Part shown: positions 36,316 to 49,491 of the stretch, in pieces | Layout of the letters: each line of letters opens with the position of its first letter | Numbering within the stretch: position 1 is the stretch's first letter | Assembly: GCF_051401765.1 (NCBI RefSeq) | Contig: NW_027480422.1 | Coordinates: 16,820,001-16,884,000, forward strand | Source: Calliopsis andreniformis | Lineage: Eukaryota; Arthropoda; Insecta; Hymenoptera; Andrenidae | DNA length: 64,000 bases | Reading direction: 5' to 3' | Translations under genes and position numbers: made by a program | The notes under the pieces: generated by a model | Seen by the model: only the letters and a program-made list of their open reading frames with translations | Databases searched by the model: none | Told to the model about the DNA's origin: nothing

Positions 36316-38140
36316 AATCGCAAACAGTGTGAAGGTAATGGTCATTTCTACATTCCGGGCAACCTAGGCTTCACTCGAGGGCGTTGCTCCACCAGATCGA
36401 ATAGTTGGTCCTTAGAAGTTAACGCCCCAAGCATAAGATACAAAATAAATAGAACAGTTTTTCCATTGTATAAAACGAATAACTGAAACCAGTGTGAAAG
36501 ATATGGTCATTTCTACGTTCCGAGCAACCTAGGTTTCGCTCTATGGCGTAGCTCCACCACATCGAATAGTTAGGGCCTTAGAAGCCAATGCCAGAAGCAT
36601 AAAATACAATATAAATACTACAGTTTTTCCACTGTATAATATGAATAATTGCAAACAGTGTGGAAGTAATGGTCATTGCTACGTACCGCGCAACCTAGGT
36701 TTCACTCTAGGGCGTTGCTCCACCAGATCCAATAGTTAGGGCCTAAGAAGTCAACGCCACGAGCACCAAATACAAAATAAATACAACAGTTTTTCCATTG
36801 TATAAAACGAATAATTGCATCCAGTCTGCAAGTAATGGTTATTTCTACGATCTGGGCAACCTAGGGATCACTCTAGGGCGTTGTTCCACCAGAGCGAATA
36901 GTTAGGGCCTAAGAACTCAACGCCAGAAGCATAAAATACAATATAAATACAACAGTTTTTCCATTGTATAAAACGAATAATTGCAACCAGTATGAAAGTT
37001 ATGGTCATTTCTACGTTCCGGGCAGCCTAGGCTTCACCCTAGGGCGTTGCTCCACCAGATCGAATAGTTAGGGCCTAAGAAGTCAACGCCAGAAGCATAA
37101 AATACAATATAAATACAACTGTTTTTCCATCGTATAAAACGAATAATTGCATCCAGTATGAAAGTTATGGTCATTTCTACGTTACGGGCAACCTAGGCTT
37201 CACCCTGGGGCGTTGCTCCACCAGATCGAATTGTTAGGGCCTAAGAAGTCAACGCCAGAAGCATAAAATACGATATATGTACAACAGTTTTTCCTTCGTA
37301 TAAAACGAATAATTGCAACCAGTGTGAAAGTAACGGCCATTTCTACGTTGCGGGCATCCTAGACTTAACTCTGAGGCATTGCTACACCAGATCGAATACA
37401 TAGGGCCTTAGAAGTCAACGCCAGAAGTATAAAGTACAACCAAAATCCAACAGTTTGTCCATCGTATAGCTGGAATGATTGCAACCAGAGTGAAAGTAAT
37501 GGTCATTTCTACATTCCCGGCAACCTAGGCTTCACGCTAGGGCGTTGCTCCACCAGATCGAATAGTTAGGGCCTAAGAAGTCAACGCCAGAAGCACCAAA
37601 TACAAAATTAATACAACAGTTTTTCCATCCTATAAAACGAATAATTGCAACCAGGATGAAATTAATGGTCATTTCTAAGTTCCGGGCAACCTAGGCTTCA
37701 CCCTAGGGCGCTGCTCCACCTGATCGAATAGTTAGGGCCTAAGAAGTCAACGCCAGAAGCATAAAATAGAATATAAATACAACTGTTTTTCCACCGTATA
37801 AAAAGAATAATTGCAACCAGTATGAAAGTTATGGTCATTTCTACGTTCCGGGCAACCTAGGCTTCTCCCTAGGGCGTTGCTTCACCAGATCGAATAGTTA
37901 GGGCCTAAGAAGTCAACGCCAGAAGCATAAAATACGATATATGTACAACAGTTTTTCCATCGTATAAAACGAATAATTGCAACGAGTGTGAAAGTAATGG
38001 CCATTTCTACGTTGCGGGCATCCTAGACTTAACTCTGAGGCATTGCTACACCAGATCGAATACATAGGGCCTTAGAAGTCAACGCCAGAAGCATAAAATA
38101 CGATATATGTACAACAGTTTTACCATCGTATAAAATGAAT
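36316..38140. repeat. 11-monomer HOR, copy 2 of 3 (1,825 bp)
   Basis: Appears essentially identical by eye to the copies on either side over its full length. This implies very recent tandem amplification or active homogenisation. Confidence 0.93.
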
Positions 38141-39965
38141 AATCGCAAACAGTGTGAAGGTAATGGTCATTTCTACATTCCGGGCAACCTAGGCTTCACT
38201 CGAGGGCGTTGCTCCACCAGATCGAATAGTTGGTCCTTAGAAGTTAACGCCCCAAGCATAAGATACAAAATAAATAGAACAGTTTTTCCATTGTATAAAA
38301 CGAATAACTGAAACCAGTGTGAAAGATATGGTCATTTCTACGTTCCGAGCAACCTAGGTTTCGCTCTATGGCGTAGCTCCACCACATCGAATAGTTAGGG
38401 CCTTAGAAGCCAATGCCAGAAGCATAAAATACAATATAAATACTACAGTTTTTCCACTGTATAATATGAATAATTGCAAACAGTGTGGAAGTAATGGTCA
38501 TTGCTACGTACCGCGCAACCTAGGTTTCACTCTAGGGCGTTGCTCCACCAGATCCAATAGTTAGGGCCTAAGAAGTCAACGCCACGAGCACCAAATACAA
38601 AATAAATACAACAGTTTTTCCATTGTATAAAACGAATAATTGCATCCAGTCTGCAAGTAATGGTTATTTCTACGATCTGGGCAACCTAGGGATCACTCTA
38701 GGGCGTTGTTCCACCAGAGCGAATAGTTAGGGCCTAAGAACTCAACGCCAGAAGCATAAAATACAATATAAATACAACAGTTTTTCCATTGTATAAAACG
38801 AATAATTGCAACCAGTATGAAAGTTATGGTCATTTCTACGTTCCGGGCAGCCTAGGCTTCACCCTAGGGCGTTGCTCCACCAGATCGAATAGTTAGGGCC
38901 TAAGAAGTCAACGCCAGAAGCATAAAATACAATATAAATACAACTGTTTTTCCATCGTATAAAACGAATAATTGCATCCAGTATGAAAGTTATGGTCATT
39001 TCTACGTTACGGGCAACCTAGGCTTCACCCTGGGGCGTTGCTCCACCAGATCGAATTGTTAGGGCCTAAGAAGTCAACGCCAGAAGCATAAAATACGATA
39101 TATGTACAACAGTTTTTCCTTCGTATAAAACGAATAATTGCAACCAGTGTGAAAGTAACGGCCATTTCTACGTTGCGGGCATCCTAGACTTAACTCTGAG
39201 GCATTGCTACACCAGATCGAATACATAGGGCCTTAGAAGTCAACGCCAGAAGTATAAAGTACAACCAAAATCCAACAGTTTGTCCATCGTATAGCTGGAA
39301 TGATTGCAACCAGAGTGAAAGTAATGGTCATTTCTACATTCCCGGCAACCTAGGCTTCACGCTAGGGCGTTGCTCCACCAGATCGAATAGTTAGGGCCTA
39401 AGAAGTCAACGCCAGAAGCACCAAATACAAAATTAATACAACAGTTTTTCCATCCTATAAAACGAATAATTGCAACCAGGATGAAATTAATGGTCATTTC
39501 TAAGTTCCGGGCAACCTAGGCTTCACCCTAGGGCGTTGCTCCACCTGATCGAATAGTTAGGGCCTAAGAAGTCAACGCCAGAAGCATAAAATAGAATATA
39601 AATACAACTGTTTTTCCACCGTATAAAAAGAATAATTGCAACCAGTATGAAAGTTATGGTCATTTCTACGTTCCGGGCAACCTAGGCTTCTCCCTAGGGC
39701 GTTGCTTCACCAGATCGAATAGTTAGGGCCTAAGAAGTCAACGCCAGAAGCATAAAATACGATATATGTACAACAGTTTTTCCATCGTATAAAACGAATA
39801 ATTGCAACGAGTGTGAAAGTAATGGCCATTTCTACGTTGCGGGCATCCTAGACTTAACTCTGAGGCATTGCTACACCAGATCGAATACATAGGGCCTTAG
39901 AAGTCAACGCCAGAAGCATAAAATACGATATATGTACAACAGTTTTACCATCGTATAAAATGAAT
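38141..39965. repeat. 11-monomer HOR, copy 3 of 3 (1,825 bp)
   Basis: Same order and almost the same bases as copies 1 and 2. A visible difference is CTAGGGCGTTGCTCCACCTG near 39,530, where the first two copies have GCGCTGC. The next AATCGCAAAC at 39,966 belongs to a different monomer (CAGTATGAAGG rather than CAGTGTGAAGG) and ends the cluster. Confidence 0.92.
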
Positions 39966-40357
39966 AATCGCAAACAGTATGAAGGTAATGTTCATTTCTA
40001 CGTTCCGGGCAACCTATGCTTCACTCTAGCTCGTTGCTCCACCAGATCCAATAGTTAGGGCCTAAGAAGTCAACGCAAGGAGCACCAAATACAAAATAAA
40101 TACAACAGTTTTTCCATCGTATAAAACGAATAATTGCAGCCAGTGTGCAAGTGATGGTCATTTCTACGACCCCGGCAACCTAGGCATCACTCTAGGGCGT
40201 TGCTCCACTTTATCGAATAGTTAGGCCCTAAGAAGTCAACGCCAAAAGCATAAAATACGATATATGTACAACAGTATTACCATCGTATAAAATGAATAAT
40301 CGCAAACAGTGTGAAGGTAATGGTCATTTCTACATTCCGGGCAACCTAGGCTTCACT
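39966..40357. repeat. Right flank of the 11-mer cluster
   Basis: About two and a half monomers. They repeat 34,159-34,490 with small changes (CTAGCTCGTTGC and GCAAGGAGCACC here) before the junction to block D near 40,350. Confidence 0.8.
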
Positions 40358-43300
40358 CTACGGCGTTGCTCCACCAGATCGAATAGTTAGGGACTTAGAA
40401 TTCAACGCCAGAAACATAAAATACAACATAAGTACAACAGTTTTTCCATCGTATAACTGGAATGATTGCAACCAGTGTGAAAGTTATTGTCATTTCTACG
40501 TTCCGTGCAACCTAGGCTTCACTCTAGGGCGTTGCTCCACCAGAACGAATAGTTAGGGCGTTAGAAGTCAACGCCCGAAGCATAAAATACAATAAAAATA
40601 CAACAGTATTGCCATCGTATATGATGTATATTTGCAAACAGTGTGAAAGTAAAGGTCATTTCTACGTTCCGGGCAACATAGGCTTAACTGTAGGGCGTTG
40701 CTCCTCCAGATCGCATAGTTCGGTACTTAGAATTTAACGCCAGAAGCATAAAATACAATAAAAATGCAACAGTTTTTCCATCGTATAACAGGAATAATTG
40801 CAAACAGTGTGAAAGTACAGGTCATTTCTACGTTCCGGGCAACCTAGGCTTAACTGTAGGGCGTTGCTCCACCAGATCGAATAGTTAGGGCCTCAGAAGT
40901 CAACGCCAGAAGCAGAAAACACAATAAAAATACAACAGTTTTTATATCGTATAAAAGGAATACTTGCAAACATTTGAAATAAAGGTCATTTCTACGTTCC
41001 GGGCAACCTAGGCTTAACTGTAGGGCGTTGCTCCAACAGATCGCATAGCTAGGGACTTAGTATTTAACGCCAGAAGCATAAAATACAATAAAGATGCAAC
41101 AGTTTTTCCATCGTATAACAGGAATAATTGCAACCAGTGTGAAGGTAATGGTCTATTCCACGTTCCGGGCAACCTAGGCTTCACTATAGGGCGGTGCTCC
41201 ACCAGACCAAATAATTAGGGGCTAAGAAGTCAACGCCACAAGCATAAAATACAATATAAATACAACTGCTTTTCCGTGATATATAATGTATATTTGGAAA
41301 CATTGTGAAAGTAACTGTCATTTCTACGTTCCGGGCAACCTAGGCTTCACTCTACGGCGTTGCTCCACCAGATCGAATAGTTAGGGACTTAGAATTCAAC
41401 GCCAGAAGCATAAAATACAACATAAGTACAACAGTTTTTCCATCGTATAACTGGAATGATTGCAACCAGTGTGAAAGTTATTGTCATTTCTACGTTCCGT
41501 GCAACCTAGGCTTCACTCTAGTGCGTTGCTCCACCAGAACGAATAGTTAGGGCGTTAGAAGTCAACGCCCGAAGCATAAAATACAATAAAAATACAACAG
41601 TATTGCCATCGTATAACAGGAATAATTGCAACCAGTGTGAAAGTAATGCCCATTTCTACGTTCCGGGTATCATAGACTTAACACTGAAGCATTGCTCCAC
41701 CCAGATCGAATAGCTAGGGACTTAGAATTCAACGCCTGAAGCATAAAATAAAATAAATAGATAACAGTTTTTCCATCGCATAACAGGAGTAATTGCAACC
41801 AGTGTGAAAGTGATGGCCATTTCTACGTTCCGGGAAACCTAGGCTTCACTCTATGGCGTTGTGCCACCAGATCCAATTGTTAGGGCATTAGAAGTCAACG
41901 CGAGAAACATAAAATACAATATAAATACAACAGTTTTTCCATCGTATAAGATGAATAATTGCAATCAGTGTGAAGGTAATTGTCATTTCTGCGTTCCGGG
42001 CAACCTAGGATTCACTCCAGGGCGTTGCTCCACCAGGTGGAATAGTTAGCGGCTTAGAAGTCAACGCCAGAAGCATAAAATGCAACGTAAATACAACAGT
42101 TTTTCCATCGTATAAAACGAATAATTGCATTAAGTGTGAAAGTTATGGTCATTTCTACGTTCCGGGCAACCTAGGCTCCACTCTAGGGCGTTGTTCCACC
42201 GGATCCAATAGTAAGGGCCTTAGAAGTCAACGCCCGAAGCATAAAATACAAAATAAAGACAACAGTTTTTCCATCGTATAAAACGAATAATTGCAACCAG
42301 TGTGAAAGTTATGGTCATTTCTACGTTCCTGGCAACCTAGACTTGACTCTAGGGCGTTGCTCCACCAGATCGAATAGTTAGAGCCTTAGAAGTCAACGCC
42401 CGAAGCATAAAATACAATAAAAATACAATAGTTTTTCCGTCGCATAAAATGGATAATTGCAATCAGTGTGAAGGTAATGGTCATTTCTACGTTCCGGGCA
42501 ACCTAGGCTTCACTCTAGGGCGTTGCTCCACCAGATCGAATAGTTAGGGCCTTAGAAGTCAACGCCCGAACCATAAAATACAATAAAGATACAACAGTTT
42601 TTCCATCGTGTAACAGGAGTAATCGCAACCAGTGTGGAAGTGATAGTCACTTCTAGGTTCCGGGCAACCTAGGCTTCACTCTAGGGTGTTGATCCACCAG
42701 ATCAAATAGCTAGGGCCTAAGAAGTCATCGCCAGAAGCATAGAACACAATATAAATACAACAGCTTTTCCCCTCGTATAATGCGAATAATTGCAACCAGT
42801 GTGAAGGTAATGGTCATTTCTACTTTCCGGGAAACCTAGGCTTCACTCTAGGGCGTTGCTCCACCAGATCGAATGGTCAGGGCCTAAGAAGTCAACGCCA
42901 GAAGCATAAAACACAATAAAGATACAACAGTTTTTCCATCGCATGACAGGAGTAATTACAACCAGTGTGAAAGTGATGGTCATTTCTACGTTCCGGGCAA
43001 CCTAGCCTTCACTCTAGAGCGTTGCTCCACCAGATGGAATAGTTAGGGCCTAAGATGTCAACGCCAGAAGCATAAAATACAATGTAAATACAACAGTTTT
43101 TCCATCGTATAGAACGAATAATTGCATCCAGTGTGAAAGTTATGGTCAGTCCTACGTTCCGGTCAACCTAGGCTTCACTGTAGGGCGTTGCTCCACCAGA
43201 TAGAATCGTTAGGGATTTAGATGTCAACGCCCGAAGCATATAATACAATGAAAATGCAACGGTTTTTCCATCGTATGACACGAATAATTGCGACCCGTGT

Positions 43301-44456
43301 GAAAGTGATAGCCATTTCTACGTTCCAGGCAACCTAGGCTTCACTGTAGGATGTTGCTCTACCAAATCGAATAGATAGGGCCCTAGAAGTCTACGCCCGG
43401 AGCATAAAATACAATGAAAATACAACAGTCTTTCCGTCGTGTAGAATGAGTAATTGCCATCAGTGTGAATGTAATGGTCATCTCTGCGTTCCGTTCAACC
43501 TAGGATTCACTCTAGGGCGTTGCTGCATCAGAGCGAATAGTTAGGGCCTGAGAAGTCAACGCACGAAGCATAAAATACAATAAAAATACAACAGTTTTTC
43601 CATCGTATAAAAGGAATAATTGCAACCAGTGTGAAAGTAATGGTCATTCCTACGTTCCGGGCAACCTAGGTTTCACTCTTGGGCGTTGCCCACCACACCG
43701 AATGGCTACGGCCTTAGAAGTCAATTCGAGAAGCATAAAATACAATATAAATACAACAGCTTTTCCATCGTATAAAATGAATAATTGCAAACAGTGTGGA
43801 GGTAATGGTCATTTCTACTTTCCGGGCAACCTAGGCTTCACTCTAGGGCGTTTCGCCACCACATCGAATAGCGACGGCCTTAGAAGTCAACGTCTGAAGC
43901 ATACAATATAATATAAATACAACAGTTTTTCCATCGTATAACAGGAATAATTCCAAGCAGTGTGAAAGACATGGCCATTTCTACGTTCCGGGCAACCTAG
44001 GCTTCACTCTAGGGCGTTGCCCCACCACATCGAATAGCTACGGCCTTAGGAGTCAACGCCAGAGGCATAAAATACAAAATAAATACAACAGTTTTTCCAT
44101 CGTATAACAAGAATAATTGCAACCAGTGTGAAAGTGATGGTCATTTCTACATTCCGGGCAACCTAGGCTTCACTCTAGGGCCATGCTCCACCAGATCGAA
44201 TAGTTAGGGCCTAAGAAGTCAACGACAGAAGCATAAAATACAATATAAATACAACAGTTTTTGCCTTGTATAACAGGAATAATTGCAACCAGTGTGAAAG
44301 CTATGGTCATTTCTACGTTCCGGGCAACCTAGGCTTCACTCTAGGGCGTTGCTCCACCACATCGAATAGCTACGGCCTTAGAAGTCAACGCCTGAAGCAT
44401 AAAATATAATATAAATACAACAGTTTTTCCATCGCATAACAGGAATAATTGCAACC
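40358..44456. repeat. Block D, copy 2
   Basis: Matches 27,581-31,679 with a constant offset of 12,777 bp and only scattered substitutions. It diverges after about 44,456, where GTGTGAAAGCTATGG replaces GAGTGAAGGTGATGG of copy 1. It then continues into block H rather than block A. Confidence 0.9.
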
Positions 44457-46750
44457 AGTGTGAAAGCTATGGTCATTTCTACGTCCCGGGCAACCTAGGC
44501 TTCACTTTAGGGCGTTGCTCCACGAGAGCGAATAGCTAGGGACTTAGAAGTCAACGCTAGAAGCATAAAATAAAATAAAAATGCAACAGTTTTTCCATCG
44601 TATAAAACGAGTAATTGCAACCAGTATGAATGTTATGGTCATTTCTACGTTCCGGGCAACCTAGGCTTCACTCTAGGGCGTTGGTCCACCAGATCCGATA
44701 GGTAGGGCCTAAGAAGTCAACGCCAGGAACACCAAATACAAGATAAATACAACAGTTTTTCATCGTATAAAACGAATAATTGCTACCAGTATGAAAGCAA
44801 TGGTCATTTCTACGTTCCGGGCAACCTAGGCTTCACTCTAGGGCGTTGCTCAACCACATCGAATAGCTACGGCCCTAGAACACAACGCCATAACTATAAA
44901 ATACAATATAAATACAACAGTCTTTCCATCGTATAAAACGAATAATTGAAACCAGTCTGATAGTTATGTTCATTTCTACGTCCCGGGCAACCTAGGCTTC
45001 ACTCTAGGGCGTTGGTCCACCAGATCCAATAGGTAGGGCCTAAGAAGTCAACGCCAGGAACACCAAATACAAGATAAATACAACAGTTGTTCCATCGTAT
45101 AAAACGAATAATTGCTACCAGTATGAAAGCAATGGTCATTTCTACGTTGCGGGCAACCTAGGCTTCACTCTAGGCCGTTGCTCAACCACATCGAATAGCT
45201 ACGGCCCTAGAACACAACGCCATAACTATAAAATACAATATAAATACAACAGTCTTTCCATCGTATAAAACGAATAATTGAAACCAGTCTGATAGTTATG
45301 TTCATTTCTACGTCCCGGGCAACCTAGGCTTCACTCTAGGGCGCTGCTCCACCAGATCTAATAGTTAGGGCCTAAGAAGTCAATGCCAGAAGCATAAAAT
45401 ACGATATATGTATAACAGTTTTTCCATCGCATAAAATGAGTAATTGCAACCAGTGTGAAAGTAACGGCCATTTCTACGTTCCGGGAATCCTAGACTTAAC
45501 ACAGAGACATTGCTCCACCAGATCGAATACATGGGGCCTTAGAAGTCAACGCCAGAAGCATAAAGTACATTAAAAATCCAACAGTTTGTCCATCGTATAA
45601 CAGGAATAGTTGCAACCAGTGTGAAAGCTATGGTCATTTCTACGTTTCGGGCAACCTAGGCTTCACTCTAGGGCGTTGCTCCACCACATCGAATAGTTAG
45701 GGCCTTAGAAGACAACGCCAGAAGCATAAAATACAATATAAATACAACAGCTTTTCCACCGTATATAATGTATATTTGCAAACAGTGTGAAAGTAAAGGT
45801 CATTTCTACGTTCCGGGCAACCTAGGTTTCGCTGTCGGGCGTTGCTCCACCAGATCGAAGAGCTAGGGACTTAGAAGTCAACGCCAGAAGCATAAAATAC
45901 AATAAAAATACAACAGTTTTTCCATCGTATAAAAGGAATAATTGCAACCAGTGTGAAAGTAATGGTCATTTCTACGTTCCGGGCAAACTAGGCTTCACTC
46001 TAGTGCATTGTTCCACCAGATCGAATAGTTAGGGCCTAAGAAGTCAACGCCAGAAGCATAAAATACAATATAAATACAACAGATTTTCCATCGTATATAA
46101 TGTATATTTGCAAACAGTGTGGAAGTAAATATCATTTCTACGTTCCGGGCAACCTAGGTTTCGCTGTAGGGCGTTGCTCCACCAGATCGAATAGCTAGGG
46201 ACTTAGAAGTCAACGCCAGAAGCATAAAATACAATAAAAATACAACAGTTTTTCCATCGTATAAAAGGAATAATTGCAACCAGTGTGAAAGTAATGGTCA
46301 TTCCTACGTTCCGGGCAACCTAGGTTCACTCTTGGGCGTTGCCCACCACACCGAATGGCTACGGCCTTAGAAGTCAATTCGAGAAGCATAAAATACAATA
46401 TAAATACAACAGCTTTTCCATCGTATAAAATGAATAATTGCAAACAGTGTGGAGGTAATGGTCATTTCTACTTTCCGGGCAACCTAGGCTTCACTCTAGG
46501 GCGTTTCGCCACCACATCGAATAGCGACGGCCTTAGAAGTCAACGTCTGAAGCATACAATATAATATAAATACAACAGTTTTTCCATCGTATAACAGGAA
46601 TAATTCCAAGCAGTGTGAAAGACATGGCCATTTCTACGTTCCGGGCAACCTAGGCTTCACTCTAGGGCGTTGCCCCACCACATCGAATAGCTACGGCCTT
46701 AGGAGTCAACGCCAGAGGCATAAAATACAAAATAAATACAACAGTTTTTC
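44457..46750. repeat. Block H, copy 1 (includes a dimer repeat and a block D tail)
   Basis: Matches 51,423-53,717 with an offset of 6,966 bp. The offset becomes 6,967 after a one-base loss at about 46,323 (TAGGTTCACT). It contains a 331 bp dimer repeat (GGTAGGG at 44,701 and 45,032) built on the GAACACAACGCCATAACTAT monomer. One of its monomers has lost a C in CAGTTTTTCATCG, near 44,752. The last part, from about 46,250, repeats the tail of block D (43,600-44,095). Confidence 0.85.
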
Positions 46751-49491
46751 CATCGTATAACAGGAATAATTGCAACCAGAGTGAAGGTGATGGTCATTTC
46801 TACGTCCCGGGCAACCTAGGCTTCACTCTAGGGCGTTGCTCCACGAGATCGAATAGCTAGGGACTTAGAAGTCAACGCTAGAAGCATAAAATAAAATAAA
46901 AATACAACAGTTTTTCCATCGCATAAAACGAATAATTGCAACCAGTATGAATGTTATGGTCATTTCTACGTTCCGGGCAACCTAGGCTTCACTCTAGGGC
47001 GTTGGTCCACCAGATCCAATAGCTAGGGCCTAAGAAGTCAACACCAGGAACACCAAATACAAGATAAATACAACAGTTTTTCTATCGTATAAAACGAATA
47101 ATTGCTACCAGTATGAAATCAATGGTCATTTCTACGTTCCGGGCAACCTAGGCTTCACTCTGGGGCGTTGCTCAACCACATCGAATAGCTACGGCCCTAG
47201 AACACAACGCCATAACTATAAAATACAATATAAATACAACAGTCTTTCCATCGTATAAAACGAATAATTGCAACCAGTCTGATAGTTATGGTCATTTAAC
47301 GTCCCGGGCAACCTAGGCTTCACTATAGGGCGCTGCTCCACCAGATCTAATAGTTAGGGCCTAAGAAGTCAACGCCAGAAGCATAAAATATAATATAAGT
47401 ACAACAGTTTTTCCACCGTATAACAGGAACAATTGCAACCAGTGTGAAGGTAACGGCCATTTCTACGTTCCGGGCATCCTAGACTTAACACTGAGCCATT
47501 GCTCCGCCAGATCGAATACATAGGGCCTTAGAAGTCAACGCCAGAAGCATAAAGTACATTAAAAATCCAACAGTTTGTCAATCTTATAACAGGTATAATT
47601 GCAACCAGTGTGAAAGTAATGGTCATTTCTACGTTCCGAGCAACCTAGGTTTCGCTCTGTGGCGTAGCTCCACCACATCGAATAGTTAGGGCCTTAGATG
47701 TCAATGCCAGAAGCATAAAATACAATATAAATACAACAGCTTTTCCATTGTATAAAATGAATACTTGCAAACAGTGAGGAAGTAATGGGCATTTCTACGT
47801 TCCGTGCAACCTATGCTTCACTGTAGGGCGTTGCTCCACCAGATCGAATAGTTAGGGCCTAAGAAGTCAACGCCAGAAGCATAAAATGCAATATAAATAC
47901 AACAGTTTTTCCCCTGTATAACAGAAATAATTGCAACCAGTGTGAAAGCTATGGTCATTTCCACGTTCCGGGCAACCTAGGCTTCACTCTAGGGCGTTGC
48001 TCCACCACATCGAATAGTTAGGGCCTTAGAAGTCAATGCCAGAAGCATAAAATACAATATAAATACAACAGTTTTTCCACTGTATAATATGAATAATTGC
48101 AAACAGTGTGGAAGTAATGGTCACTTCTGCGTTCCGGGCAACCTAGGCTTCACTCTAGGGCGTGGGTCCACCAGATCCAATAGCTAGGGCCTAAGAAGTC
48201 AATGCCAGAAGCATAAAATGCCATATAAATACATCAGTTGTTCCACTGTATAATACGAATAATTGCAAACAGTGTGGAAGTAATGGTCATTTCTACGTTC
48301 CGGGCAACCTAGACTTCACCCTAGGGCGTGGCTCCACCAGCTCGAATAGTTAGGGCCTAAGAAGTCAATGCCAGAAGCATAAAATACGATATATGTATAA
48401 CAGTTTTTCCATCGCATAAAATGAGTAATTGCAACCAGTGTGAAAGTAACGGCCATTTCTACGTTCCGGGAATCCTAGACTTAACACAGAGACATTGCTC
48501 CACCAGATCGAATACATAGGGCCTTAGAAGTCGACGCCAGAAGCATAAAGTACATTAAAAATCCAACAGTTTATCCATCGTATAACAGGAATAATTGCAA
48601 CCAGTGTGAAAGCTATGGTCATTTCTACGTTCCGGGCAACCTGGGCTTCACTCTAGGGCGTTGGTCCACCACATCGAATAGTTAGGGCCTTAGAAGTCAA
48701 TGCCAGAAGCATAAAATGCAATATAAATACAACATTTTTTCCACTGTATAATATGAATAATTGCAAAGAGTGTGGTAGTGATGGTCATTTCTACGTTCCG
48801 GGCAACATAGGCTTCACTCTAGGGCGTTGCTCCACCACATCGAATAGCTACGGCCTTAGAAGTCAACGCCTGAAGCATAAAATATAATATAAATACAACA
48901 GTTTTTCCATCGTATAAAACGAATAATTGCTACCAGTATGAAAGCAATGGTCATTTCTACGTTCCGGGCAACCTAGGCTTCACTCTAGGGCGTTGCTCAA
49001 CCACATCGAATAGCTACGGCCCTAGAACACAACGCCATAACTATAAAATACAATATAAATACAACAGTCTTTCCATCGTATAAAACGAATAATTGCAACC
49101 AGTCTGATAGTTATGTTCATTTCTACGTCCCGGGCAACCTAGGCTTCACTCTAGGGCGCTGCTCCACCAGATCTAATAGTTAGGGCCTAAGAAGTCAATG
49201 TCAGAAGCATAAAATACGATATATGTATAACAGTTTTTCCATCGCATAAAATGAATAATCGCAAACAGTATGAAGGTAATGTTCATTTCTACGTTCCGGG
49301 CATCCTAGACTTAACACTGAGCCATTGCTCCGCCAGATCGAATACATAGGGCCTTAGAAGTCAACGCCAGAAGCATAAAATACGATATATGTACAACAGT
49401 TTTACCATCGTATAAAATGAATAATCGCAAACAGTATGAAGGTAATGTTCATTTCTACGTTCCGGGCAACCTATGCTTCACTCTAGCGCGT
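46751..49491. repeat. Block A, copy 3
   Basis: From 47,015 it matches 31,751 (offset 15,264 bp). With about 264 bp of upstream sequence it also matches 54,050-56,790 (offset 7,299 bp). Near 49,490 it reads AGCGCGTTGGTCC and joins block H, whereas copies 2 and 4 read AGCGCGTTGCTCC and join block F. Confidence 0.9.
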
